Source: Fomes fomentarius (Eukaryota; Basidiomycota; Agaricomycetes; Polyporales; Polyporaceae). Taken from it: a DNA stretch of 64,000 nt. How positions within the stretch are numbered: position 1 is the first letter of the stretch; each line of letters opens with the position of its first letter. The notes below the pieces were generated by a model. That model worked only from the letters and a program-made list of their open reading frames with translations. It did not search any database and had not been told where the DNA came from. The translations under genes and the position numbers were made by a program. This document shows, one piece after another, positions 46,653 through 58,284 of this stretch. The stretch is from positions 1,426,001 through 1,490,000 of the forward strand of contig JABYQN010000008.1 in the NCBI GenBank assembly GCA_022606135.1. Direction: 5' to 3'.

Positions 46653-49134
46653 CTATGATTTGTCCTGGTCAAAGAACGCAACAAGGTCCCCGACCGGCAC
46701 CTTCTTCTTCCCCACAAGCGCCTTCGGAGGGACCGGGCCATTGCTCGCCTGCGCTTGCTTCTCCTGCCTGCGCACGACAAGCGGATCGACGAACTTGCCC
46801 GACGTCGGCGTCACAGGCGGGATCGCCGCGCCCGTGCTCGAGTCCGACAGCCCCAGCCCGAACCGGTCCGTCGAGCGCGACCGCAGGCGCACGTTCAGCG
46901 GCGTGATTGGCGACGGCGCAGAAAGCGCGTGGGATGAGATGGGCGCATACATCGATTGCGGACGTGCTCTCCTGCCACTTGGAGTCGCATTGGCTCCGCC
47001 ATTGCCGTTAGGAGAGGAGGAAGGGGAGGAGGTGGTCTTGGAGGGAGGTGCGAGCTTGCTGCTGCTGCTGCTGCTGAATTGCCGCCCGAACGTCCTCCCG
47101 ATCGTCTCCTCGCCAATCTCGTCGGACTCGTCGTCGTCTGCGCTCTGCCCACTCGAGGGCTCGTCGAGCGCAGAGGACGTGGAGACGGGAGAGGTGGAGA
47201 AGAACGCGGTGCCCAGGTCGCGCGACTGGGATCGTGAGTGCGGTGTGCCCGGGCGTGGACCCGGTACATCATCGTTGCGGTCGCGGTCACGGTCGCGGGC
47301 CATGATCTGGGTACCGAGTGCGACTGTGTACCGTTTACGAGGGGTTGGACTCGCACTGGATGGTCGCCAGGCTGGAGGGTTGGGTGGAGGCAGCCCGACG
47401 GGGCTGGTGCCATTGACCTGCCTGCTGTTACTGGAGGGAAGGCCGGAGGGAGAGTTGCCTGCGGAAAAAGTGTCCAGATCGCTTGTCGGCAGCCCTGCGA
47501 TGGATATGGGGCGTGTCCTAGAATTGAGTGAGGCGGGAGGGGAGTTCGTGGGGGAGAATGGACCTTGGCCCAGAATTGTAGAGTCTGGTGGTGAGGCGTA
47601 GTCGCCTGTTGGGTATGGTAGTCGAGTCCGCGAGGCCTTGTTGTTGGAGGGAACAGGAGTGTTAGTGGGACTGGTCGCGCCTTTAGGAGGAGTTGAACGA
47701 GGAGGGCTGGTGACATTCCTGGGGATAGACTGGACCGCAATGGACGAACTTGTGGATGGAGCTCTCCCCAAAGCTGCGGCATTCCGACCAGGACCCGATG
47801 AGAGGTTGCCTGGCGAAGTGACCATCTTCGCCATCTCGCGGCCCAGCTCACCAATGCGGCCCTGGAGCTCCGCTATCTCCTCTCTGATTTCAGTGAGTGC
47901 GCTATCGGGTACGCCGCCGGTCTGGCCGTTGGCATGCGCTTCCTCCTTTTCGCGCTCCTTCTCGACTAGCCAGCGTTCGACATCATCCATACGCTCCTCG
48001 AGGGCACGCACGTGGCTTACGGTCCACTTCTCAAGTTTCTCGAAGCGCCTGGTGATTGTCAGGAGCGTGCCAGGGACATCGAGTGCACCTTGCGCGTTGA
48101 ATTGCGCGTAGAGTGGAGGCTGCGCTCGGGACGGAGACATGCCCTCCTGCTCTGAATCTGCTCCGCGGAGCGGCGAAGGGGCCAAGCTGGGAGGAATGCT
48201 CGACATGCCACGAGGATGGGGGGAAGGCGAAGAAGGGGATGCAGACGCAGGCCGATTAGGAGCAGCGAGGCCGAGCGTGATAAAGGCCGGATCCTCGAAC
48301 TTATCCTCGGGGGTGGTGGGCCAGTCCTTGCTCTTCTTCCGCTCCTGTTTGCCCGCCTTCTTCTTCTCTTTCTCAATCTCTTTCTCGCGGGCCTTGGTCT
48401 CATGGATAATCTGCTGCGCGGGAGTAAGGGGCTCCTTTGTTGGAGTGAGTTTCTGCTTCGCAAGGGTCCACCAGCTGCCGTCCTTCTGCGAGGACGATGG
48501 AGAGGGAGGTGTGCCAGGTATTGTCTGCGACCGAGAGGGCGGGGGACGAAGGGCTTCACCATCGTTCTGTAACATCGCCATAACACGCTCTTCCATCGCC
48601 CGATTCTCCTCTGCTTCCCTAGCCATGATACGTTCCGCTTCACGCCTGCTGCGCTCGCGCTCCCTCTCTGCCTCAGCTTCGAGCTCCTCGTCAGTGGGCA
48701 GCCCGGATCGAGAGCTCATGTTGCTCATCAGCGATCCGACCCGCTGCGCGAAGTTGGCCGCGAACTGAGTGACCGATGGACTGGGGGATGTCGGCCGCTG
48801 ACCCCACTGTTTGCTGTTGTTCGACTCCTCGGACGGGTGGACGGAGACAGAATCCTGGACAGGTTGCCCGGTGTGCGGATCGATAGAGAACCCGTTTCTG
48901 AGCGGCGACGGCGGTCTTCTGTTTCCGTAGACAGGCTCCGGCTGGAATGAACGGCAATCAACGCGTCAGACACAACCTCGGGAGGCAATAGACAACAGGG
49001 GTGCATCGTACCAGGTTAAGCGGCGATGGCGGGGGCGGGAGGGACATGCGCCGTTGCTGGGGAGGGGCGGCGCCCGGCGGGAGGAGATTTGTAGTCGACA
49101 TGGACGCCGACGGTCTGTGGGAGGGCGAGGCCAT
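46653..49134 (-). CDS. Low-complexity protein with charged helical and coiled-coil segments
   Basis: Exons 49134-49012 and 48941-46653; 803 residues. The start MASPSHRPSASMSTTN sits in a good context and joins in phase to PEPVYGNRRPPSPLRNGFS. A highly charged helix lies near residues 115-160 (EELEAEAERERERSRREAER...) and a Lys-rich helix follows at about 215-240. A coiled-coil-like segment comes at about 330-400 (TITRRFEKLEKWTVSHVRAL, EEIAELQGRIGELGREMAKM). The rest is Ser/Pro-rich and probably disordered, with a Ser run encoded by repeated Ser codons near 47060. I recognise no domain. A cytoskeletal or trafficking scaffold is only a guess. It is divergent from LCB1 with 198 bp between start codons. 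Confidence 0.8.
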
Positions 49135-49332
49135 GGTTTCTTCGGGAGCACGAGGCTCCGTTCGCCGTGGGGGACGTTGAGGACGATGCTGGGAACAAGC
49201 GCGTGAGTAAAGAACCAGCTCTGCCGTCGGCGTTTACCCTGCCCCTCTTCCCTCTTCCGTCCACGTACGACCCGACCCGACCACGACCTGCGACACGACG
49301 ACACGGCGGGCACGACACGAACGACGGTTACG
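49135..49332. promoter_or_regulatory. 198-bp bidirectional promoter region
   Basis: The entire interval between the start codons of the coiled-coil gene (minus) and LCB1 (plus). It must hold both promoters and leaders. No TATA box is obvious. Confidence 0.6.
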
Positions 49333-51315
49333 ATGAGCAGCCCCTCGCAAAGCCTCGAGCTGCTGTTCAGCTTCCTCTCGCGCTCGTACGCGACCATCGA
49401 GACGAACTTCTTTAAGCTCCCAGGCTCTGCGGTCGTCGCGCGTTATGTCAAGTCATCGCACCAGAACGACCCCGGACGGACTGTGCTCGAGGTCATTCTC
49501 ATCATCTTTGCCATTCGGACCTTGCTTCAGTCCCGGACGCGCGGCGACCAGTCAGGGAAGCACTTCATTCAATTTGACGAGAAGGTATGCCGGAGTCTCC
49601 GTGCTCGAGTGATACTGTCGGCCTGACGCGTCCATTTGCAGGAAATAGACGAACTCGTGGACGAATGGACTCCGGAGCCTCTCGCTGCACCTCTGACTCC
49701 GGAAGAACAGGCCGACCTCGCATCAGTACCGGTCATCATCGGTCCTACTGGCCCTAAGCCAAAGATTGCACCGAACAAGACTGTCATCAACCTGGCTAGC
49801 TACAACTTCACCGGACTTATTGGGAACGAGGCAATCAAGGCCTCCGCTATCGAGACTGTGCGGAAGTATGGTCTGGGCAGTTGTGGCCCACCGGGATTCT
49901 ACGGAACTCAAGGTGAGTGTCCCGCTTCTTCGTCTTCCGGTCTCGTTCCTTCTACCGCTCGTGAGCTGGCAATACAGACGTCACTCTTAGGCGTGCTCTC
50001 GCGTGGTATCTCCACTGGCAACATTACGCCATGCGATCTCCGTCTCGGTTTGCGATGCAGTGACTAAGAGTGCATCCCAGATGTTCATACCCAGCTGGAG
50101 CAGGATATCGCCGATTTCTTGGGTACGGAAGCCGCTATCCTATACGCTCAGGCATTCTCGACCATCAGCTCTGTCATTCCGGCGTTTGCGAAGCGTGGCG
50201 ATGTGATTGTCGCGGATCGCGGTGTCAACTTCGCCATCCAGAAGGGGTTGCAGATCTCACGCTGCACGATCAGATGGTATGACCACAACGACATGGACAG
50301 CCTCGTACACGTTCTTGAGAGTGTGGAGAAGGAGAGGCGGAAGCGTAGGGCTCCTCTAACCCGTAGGTTCATCGTGACCGAGGGTATCTTCGACCACGAC
50401 GGTGCTATGTCTGACCTGCCGAAACTCGTGAGTTTGTAGTGTCCATTGGGGGAAGCTCAGCTGTTCATGTCATCTCAGGTCGAGCTCAAGAAGAAGTACA
50501 AGTACCGCTTGATTCTCGACGAGAGCATCTCGTTCGGCAGCGTCGGTCGCACTGGTCGTGGCCTTACGGAACTGTACAATGTGCCCGTGAGTACTATTAT
50601 CTCAGCACAACGGAGTGTGTGTGTTAAGGGACGCCACAGGCTTCCGAAGTTGATATGCTCGTTGGGTCCGTAGCGACTGCCCTTGCATCCTGCGGTGGCT
50701 TTTGCGCCGGTTCCAATATCGTTGTCAATCACCAGGTAATGCGACCTAAGTATATTACTCTCGGACATTTGCTAAGACTGTTCCTAGCGCATCAACGGTA
50801 CATCATTCGTGTTTTCAGCATCGATGCCTGCTGCCCTCGCCGTCGCCGCGTCGGATGGCATCAGCATCCTCCGCAACACACCCTCCATCCTGAGCACCCT
50901 TCAAGAGAACATCCGTGCCGTTCGCGCGATCCTTGACCGTGTAGACTACATCACCATACCCTCACATCCAGTCAGCGGGACCATCCACCTACAAATCCGC
51001 TGGCCAACATTGCAAGTGCCCCAAGCAATCACTTCTTCACCCAGCAAGCCCTCCAACCCGCTCTCCGTAAAGCCTCGCGATCCGCCTCAGTACGACGTCG
51101 AGTTGGAGGAGAGGCTGCTGCAGGATATCGTGGAGGAGGCACTCGCGCAGGGCGTGATGGTCACGCGCGCGAAGCGGCTAAGGGGACAGGAGCTCATCGA
51201 CGTTCGGCCGAGCATCCGTTTGGCCATCACGGCCGCGCTGTCGCGCAAGGACTGCGAGAAGGCGGCGTCGGTCGTCAAGGCTGCGTTCGTCAAGGTCATC
51301 GGGAAGCGGCGGTAG
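49333..51315 (+). CDS. LCB1: Serine palmitoyltransferase subunit 1
   Basis: Exons: 49333-49584, 49642-49912, 50081-50427, 50479-50586, 50640-50735, 50788-51315; 533 residues. An N-terminal hydrophobic segment ([16 protein letters not shown]) anchors it in the ER. The alpha-oxoamine synthase fold follows: [27 protein letters not shown] (with the Cys that is mutated in human neuropathy), [38 protein letters not shown] and [20 protein letters not shown]. The PLP lysine is absent, as expected for LCB1, which pairs with catalytic LCB2. Together they condense serine with palmitoyl-CoA, the first step of sphingolipid synthesis. It shares a promoter interval with the upstream minus-strand gene. Confidence 0.97.
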
Positions 51316-51819
51316 TCTTGGGCCGTCGTCGTCGAAGTTCACAAGCTTGGTTTATCGCATCACCGCATAGTATAGAGCACGCCGCGGAGCGTGAAGTATG
51401 TGTATGTTCATCTAATCCACGGTAGCACACTCGCAGCTCCTTCAGCGTGGTGCTTCTCAGATAGACATATGTATTGAGCGAGTTTCGTGATAGAGTACAA
51501 ATTTCGGGAACAGTCTTGCGGATCACTGACGATCTGTAGACCACAGTGCTGAGATATCGATATGCTACTCGGAAGTACTCGATTCTACGTCACCGGTCCC
51601 AGTTCGTTGAGCTGAGCTTGGCTCCCTTCGGCCAAGGATCTCGACGGCCACATGCGTTCTTGTTTTCGGGGGGGGGGGGGGGGGGGAGAGAGAGTCCCTT
51701 GCCAGCTCACGAGTTTCCTTAATTCTTCCTCTACTCTTTGACACTTGCGTGTTTTAACCCCGAGGATGCCGATTTCTCAACCCGATACTCTCTCTAACTC
51801 GATTTCCTATCTGTGGTCA
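51316..51819. other. Intergenic region with a 19-G run
   Basis: 3' flank of LCB1. A homopolymer of 19 G lies at 51668-51686, followed by a short GA repeat. No gene. Confidence 0.6.
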
Positions 51820-51879
51820 ACATTCTGGGTCGAGTTTCATTCCGCCCGCGCTGATCGACGGGTTGTTCTGGAGTATGTG
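51820..51879 (+). pseudogene. Small 3' fragment of an F-box family gene
   Basis: Twenty codons read TFWVEFHSARADRRVVLEYV, matching the conserved end of the F-box genes (STWVEFHPSRCAEPRFVLEY). Nothing else of the gene is visible upstream. Its position about 180 bp beyond the 3' end of peptidase B mirrors the fragment beside peptidase A. Confidence 0.6.
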
Positions 51880-52055
51880 CATTTGTGCGTCATTCTTGCA
51901 CTCCGTTGTTGAAATCTCACCACACCCTTAAGGAGATTTTGACGTTTTGCATGCTATAAATGTGATACGTCGATTCGCGCGTCGGTATGCTACTTATATT
52001 GATAAAGAGGTTTAGCGTGACGGTATGTACATGCATACGTTCGTGAGTGGAAAAG

Positions 52056-54834
52056 TTAATCCAAGTACAGTTCGGGGCAAACTTCGGGCTGATTTCTGGC
52101 AACAGACTGGAGCCTGGGGGGTAGGTGCTCGTGGAGGCCAAATTCGTACGGTCCCGCTACGACATTCCCATCGTGCACGATCCTCTGCGCTGCGAGCTGA
52201 ACAGTCGGCGCTTCAGATCCAGGCATAGGCCTGTTGCTACTGTAATTGCCAGCGTCCAGCTTCACCAAAGCACACCAAAAGAAGTTCTGCGTCGTGGTCG
52301 GTAGTAACATGAGTGACGGTGAGCGCCGCACATAGCATGACTATACTCACAATGCCTAGAAGGTAGTCTGAAAGAGGATGATCCTCGCCTGCGGGCTGAA
52401 TCAGCGAAAGCGTGCCGTGACCAGCGTGCCTCCAGGGGCTGCCGAGGAAATGCTCTGCTCCGCATCGGAAAGTGGAAACTCGACCGCTGTTGTCCATGAA
52501 TTCGAACTGTAGATCGTGTTTGGAGAATCTGTCCGGACGGTCATGCCAGATCGTAGAGACCATATCTGACCGGTCAGGCCTGTCGTACTCAAGTGCGGGT
52601 TCAGGGAACTCTTCGAGAGGCTGTTGGAACCACCCCGACCAAATGGATCGCACAACTTTCTTTGGCAACACAGTGCTCCCCGAACCTATTAGTGATGTCT
52701 GTCAGAACCAGAGCCGATCAAACCAACAGCAAACAACATGCCCGTATCTAAAACAACTGGAATACCAGTCGGCTCTGTCTCCATGCGTATATCGATCTTG
52801 TGAGCCTTCCATTCGGCAGGGTCGAGAGTCTGGTAGTTCGGATGATCAACCCGCGGCTCTAGCAATGTGAGTGATAGAAGTCGGAGCCGCCATAGATCGA
52901 ATATTGAGTTGTTGACGGCATAGTCAAGCGCTGGAATGATCTGTAATCGCGGAGAGTACTCTGGAAGGAGTAGGTAATCATCATCCGGTCCCACAATCCC
53001 ACATGGCGAGCCGATCCCATAATACAGGAAACTCTGTCGCCTACGGAAAGATGTCAGGACCGCATTACCTCAGTTTTCATTGGCAAGAGCTTAGGAACTT
53101 ACATCCGCGGAGCGCTGAGGGCTTGTCGGTCCCTGTCGGGGACCATTAGCCGAACAGTGAGTTGTCTCGGCTGTTCGAACTTAGCATTGGTTATATGCTC
53201 TGTGCCTGGTAGCCAACTTACAGTCTCCACAGCCGAAACCCCGCGTTCGCCGTAGGCGAGGATGTCAAAGAAAGTCTAGTAAAGTGTGACAGTGTTAGCT
53301 GCATCGCCATCGAGCAGAGAATTACGACCTCACCAGTCGGTTGCCCTCGGTGAGTTCTTGTCCGTCCGTCGAAGTGTACCATGGACCTCTAAAACTAAAG
53401 AATGCCAGTGTCAAAGGCGCAGTCGATTATCGATGCAGTCTACAGAAAATTGTACCCTGGAACGGCCAAGCCCAGGTTCCCGTCTGGGGGCTGGCTTGCG
53501 GAGACAAAACTTGCATGCGTAGCGAGAACTCGGGGAAACCGTAGAAAGGCAGACTTCTCGGGGGCGCTCTTTTGCCAATTCCACCCTTGAGCGACGAAAG
53601 GGACCTCGTCTGCCCACCGAGACACGTCTTATACAGTGTTGAAGCATCAGTGAACAATCAGACGCGGTGCGGTGTATGATCTCACATATTGTTCCGCCAT
53701 CGAAGTAGGACATGCACTTCCTGTCCACTACGCAAGATTCAGGTCCTCGAGGAAGTGTTGGGTGTCGGATGATTTGTTGGACCTCGGGATCATCGTCCCA
53801 AGCAGTCACTACAGGCTCACTGCCCTCGAGACAGAGAAGCTCCTGAAACTCAAATGCGAAGAACCAGCTAGATCTCAAGCATGAGCATCGATATTCCAGC
53901 GTCAAGTGAATTGCGCTCACAATGAAGAGTCACCTATCCGATGTTACTGGTCAGCGCGCCGATCAGAACTGGACGTATATGAGGTCCCATACCCGTGTCG
54001 ACCAACATCTTATACTTCGTACCGATGAAGCCTTTTAGATCACGCGACATGCCGGCACTTGGGACCAATTTCTGTCATTGGTGTCACTAGAGAAACGCTA
54101 CTTACGTTGATAGACGTGCTTACTAGGGACAATGTGTATAGGCAGACTGAGCTGAAGATCAAGATTGCGTGAAGAACCGTTTTGTCATTGACGGGACTCA
54201 CAATGGCCGGCAGATCCGGAGGCTATCAAAGTCTCCGTAGGTACCGTAGAGTCCTGTTCGATCTTCCATACTACAGGTTTCAAGGCGTCTATGTCTTCGG
54301 AACTGACTCGAGTCCTCCCGATTAAGGAATTGAAACGCCGATTCCGTTGAGTTTGAGTAAATACACCACCCTATGCAGAAGCGACAGGTCGCATCATAAC
54401 GCCGGCGAGAGGGAGGAATTGAAGACAGAACTTACCTTCGACGACCGTATATTGGATGCAGAGCGTAGAGATATTCCTGTGGATGCAAGGGGTGTAGAAG
54501 GAGAGGCAACATTCAATTTGCGCCTTTGCTCTTCCTGGCAAACGACGTCGGACTTGCTTCCGAAGGCTTGTGAGAGTCGGCGCTTATTGGAGGGTCCACA
54601 AGTTGGTGACACTCCAGGCGATGAAGTGACTAGTCGATGTGCAAGCCTTCGATGGCGAGCTAGACTGACCTATCACAATCGGAGGTAGTCGAATATGATT
54701 TTAACAGCGTTGGAATTGAAAGAGAAACACTGGAAAAGGCTGACCAGGCACACGTTCTTGAACTGTTCGATACTATGCGGATCAATTACCGGACCCTCGA
54801 GCAGAAAGAGAACCCCGTCATTATCAGAGCTCAT
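52056..54834 (-). CDS. Pepsin-like (A1) aspartic peptidase homologue, copy B
   Basis: Paralogue of the gene at 35633-38382 with matching exon layout. Exon 1 codes MSSDNDGVLFLLEGPVIDP (ATG 54834; an upstream in-frame ATG exists at 54882). A disordered basic segment with NKRRLSQAFGSKS follows. Lobe 1 carries the canonical MLVDTGDSSFWFF, interrupted after D-T-G, with a 13-nt exon at 53921-53933, and later DGNLGLAVPG. Lobe 2 carries IPVVLDTGSGSTVLPKKV, also interrupted after D-T-G at 52742, where the intron (52686-52741) begins with GC instead of GT. Both catalytic aspartates are present, so activity is plausible. No signal peptide is visible. No stop or frameshift was found in the exons checked. 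Confidence 0.82.
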
Positions 54835-55584
54835 AGCAAGAAAAGTTGTGTCCGCGATGAAGGCGCAGGAGATAGGGGTCAAGAGAAGCTGTCAGCACCG
54901 GGCGTTGGGTGATGATGCACTTGCCCGCAAGCGGAACTATATTGGCACTGGTGGGCAACTGAGCTTGCTCCTTCGGCTAACTCTCCCTGACTACGGAGAA
55001 AACAAGACCAAGAGGTCGAGGATAATAGTGAATCTGGATCTTTGATGTTGTCGGATGGCAGTGGCCACAACAGCCGGGTCCTGCAGACAAGACAACACGT
55101 TTGTCAGAGCGTGAGGGGACCAGCAGTACAATGAGTACACAAGATCGTTGGCTTTGTCCGGTAGCTTCACGCGGCATTGAACAATTGAGCTTGGACATAC
55201 ATACATGGCGACTAAGAACCTCAATTCTGCGCGTGTTCATCGACCTGATCGATTAGGCTGATACTTGCCGCATTAGTGGCTGCGAGCTATGAGTCCGAGT
55301 GAGAATACAATAGAATGGCAGCATCAGGCAGCATCCCTAGGCCTTGTGCAAAATTCGGGTACCTTGGTCCTTATACGTCGGAGACTCGGAGGACTCCGAG
55401 GAGTCAGCGAACATTCACTACCTGGTCACGTGCTGCGCTGGTTGGGCGCTGGCTGACTAAGCTCTCTCTTAACGTTGTTCTTGACCTGGGCCACTGCGGT
55501 GAGTTGACTGATCTTGGCTTTATCCCCGACGCTCCTGCGGCTCATTCAGCAGGTTCGGACTGCTCTGCGCGGCTCCTCCAGACT
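54835..55584. other. Divergent spacer between peptidase B and F-box gene 2
   Basis: About 750 bp. The F-box frame is open upstream to 55315, but the alignment with copy 1 supports the ATG at 55585. Nothing else recognised. Confidence 0.5.
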
Positions 55585-57822
55585 ATGTATCCAGTTAATC
55601 GAACACTCGCAACACTATTCTCTTTTCTTATACCTTGGCCCGAAGCCGACTCAACAGTACAATATTGTCGACCTTCGAGTCCCAGCGACTGCTCAGATTG
55701 TCCCCATCTAACACAGCTTCAAAGATGGAATCAGCCTCCCACGTGAGTAACAATAACATATTACACATTTTATCTGACCATTCTTCAGGTTAGATACTTT
55801 GAACGCAGACGTTTTTCGTCTTATTGCTCTGGAACTTCGCGGGAAGAAGCGCGCCTTGCATCGTCTAGCTTCATGCTCTCGTGCCCTCCGTATCCTCACG
55901 TCACCTGTTCTATTCGCCCGATGTCGAGCACAAGCACCAATTGAGGGAATATACGAAACACCCCCTGCAGCTATATGTCCTTTCGTCCGGTAGGTGACAT
56001 GCATCCGGGAACTCTCCCATCGACCTGATGAACAAGTTGTTTAGCCATCTTACAGTCCCATCATCGATGAGGTCGGTTGATGTCGACTCCCTAGAGCGTG
56101 TGGTCAAGTGCCTTTCGAGCTTGCTGTCACTCACGTTCAATGGCTCATGGCCGAATGCATGGGACGTTTTCGAGAGATGTCTCGCCTCTCAACACCGCAT
56201 CCGATCGCTCTCGTTTGGCCCCGCGACTAATGCCACTGTATTTGAGCCTCGTTCTCCAACGAAAGCTCATACGACGATGGTTCCCCTGCATGAGTTCTCG
56301 TGGATGAAGGCCTTTTGGCGCGAAGTCGACAATGAACGGTACAACAGGTACTGGCAAAAAATGGACCTCAATGACGTATTCGCAAAGGAATCGGCCTTCC
56401 TCTCATCATTTCTCCTTCGCATCAACGGAAGTGTAAGGAAGCTCGCTCTGTCTATGGAGTCTACGCCAGTTCTGTCTATGGCAGCGCTGCCGTGGTCAGC
56501 CTTACAAGACCTCTCGATCCGGGGCCGATATCTAGATCCGGCCCAAGCCAAGTCACTCCCGACCTTGTTGTCCTCACTTTCTCACATGAGAAGGCTCTCT
56601 GTTACAATATGTCGAAAGGCAGACGTAGGGAGAGCTCCCACCCTCGGACGACACCCTGCGCCGTCAACCGTCATGCACGGATTGCGATCCCTTACTGTCG
56701 CATTTCCTGATCCTGAGGACGACATTTTTGCCATCGATACAACCGACCTGCTTCACTTATCTCTCCGTGACAATCCGCGGTACTACCATCGGTTCAACAA
56801 GCGCGTCCCGTTCTGCAGGTTTTGGGATATGCCCATTCTGACCTCTTCAGAATGCTTGTCCATCCTGAGGCGCATGTCCTGTCCTCGTCTCACGAGCCTC
56901 GAACTCGTTTACCTCGCCGATCCGGCCGGCTCGGATGACGAACTTCTCGAGTACGTTGTGGAGGTATACCCCAATCTCTCGCACCTGGAGCTTCATCGCT
57001 ATCGCGCTGATCGGACGGAGACCGTTGACCATGTAGGTTCTTGGTGTTTCCCAAGTCGTTCGCACTCATACTCACTCAGAGCTATGCTCTTTCTATCTAG
57101 ATCCACATTTCTCGCCTCGTTGCAACCTTGCCGTTTCTCCGCACCGTTAATCTCAACCTGGACTTCCATGATGATCACGGCGCGTACTGTGGCAACCAGG
57201 GCAAACGTGATGCGTGGTTCGAAACCTTCAGGAACGAGCGTGGACCCGAGATCGTCAGCATCCTGCAGGAGTGCTCCTTCTTGGAGCATGTATGTCTCCT
57301 TTACCATGGTATCCCCGAATCGACGTGGGTAGAATTCCATCCATCTCGCTGTGCGGAGCCCCGGTTTGTATTGGAGTACGATGCTTCACACATGTAGGCG
57401 AGTGCCCTATTGCGCACGTGTCTTACGCTGACAAGCCCTTCAGCGACTCTGCACCGGTACCGTACAGCTTCTGGTACGACCAGAAGCAGTACTATGCTCG
57501 ATACACCACCTCTGGATCATCACCGTTATCATCGGCGGCAGCAACAGCATCATCATCAAGGCCTCCATGTCCGTCCCTTCGTCTTCATGTCGATTGTGTA
57601 GGGCCTCTGCTAATCTGTACCTTGCCCCATTCTCCACAGGAATCTATTCTTGTGTATTCTGTATTCCCTGCGAACCACCGCAGCGACTTTCGTTCGTACA
57701 CACGCCGTCGTGGTTTAACATGCTTGTCTTCACGCACCCACTCAAGGTGTTCGCGGTTCTCTTTATCACCGAGGGGGATCATGCAATCATTGGAGAGTCC
57801 GTTTTTTTTACAAATGGCGTGA
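55585..57822 (+). CDS. F-box-like protein with leucine-rich C-terminal region, copy 2
   Basis: Exons: 55585-55742, 55789-55989, 56045-57032, 57101-57393, then 57444 to a stop at 57820-57822. The N-terminus aligns with copy 1 (MYPVNRTLATLFSFLIPW), then LDTLNADVFRLIALELRGKK and RALRILTSPVLFARC give the F-box-like part. Leucine-rich segments follow, including LRSLTVAFPDPEDDIFAIDT, VNLNLDFHDDHGAYCGN and STWVEFHPSRCAEPRFVLEY. After DSAPVPYSFWYDQKQYYAR the reading frame runs on about 100 residues beyond the point where copy 1 stops, so the last exon may be mis-extended or hide another intron. Expected role: substrate receptor for an SCF ubiquitin ligase. Confidence 0.78.
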
Positions 57823-58284
57823 CGACCGTAGGACCGCGCTCCTTTATCAAGAGCTCCTCCTGTGTCTCCGCACGGCACCGGCGAGGGTTCCACTACTGAA
57901 GCATATCTTACCCTTTGACCACGGGTCCCCCCAGCCGACTTGTGCCGGGCTCCATGCTGCCTGGACGCGTTTTGTCTGCCTGGACGCGTTTTGTCCATAG
58001 GTATAAGTATGCAAAGTGGAGGCGGCGGTTTAACTTTTACCGTAACTGTACTGAGTAAAGAGAATGTACATAGAGAGTCTGGATACAAGTGGTATCAATT
58101 GAGAAGTCTCGTAAGCCAGAGCTCGTCCGTCGTCCACGACGACCTCAATCGGGATCTTTCAACCTGGATGGCCCCAAGCTGGGTCTTCATAGTGGGCGTA
58201 CTGATGTCCCCGGGTCATAGTGCGCACTTCTATATTGAGGCTCCGTAAGTAAGCCTTACGGACACGAGAGAACAATAAGCGCTT
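57823..58284. other. Spacer between convergent genes
   Basis: Contains a direct repeat of CTGGACGCGTTTTGTC (near 57961 and 57980). No gene. Confidence 0.5.

Noticed and set aside
46660..48768. Long plus-strand frames (up to 313 codons)
   Set aside because: Shadows of the Ser/Pro-rich minus-strand coiled-coil gene.
51668..51700. 19-G run followed by a GA repeat
   Set aside because: Simple homopolymer; no evidence of function, and prone to length error.
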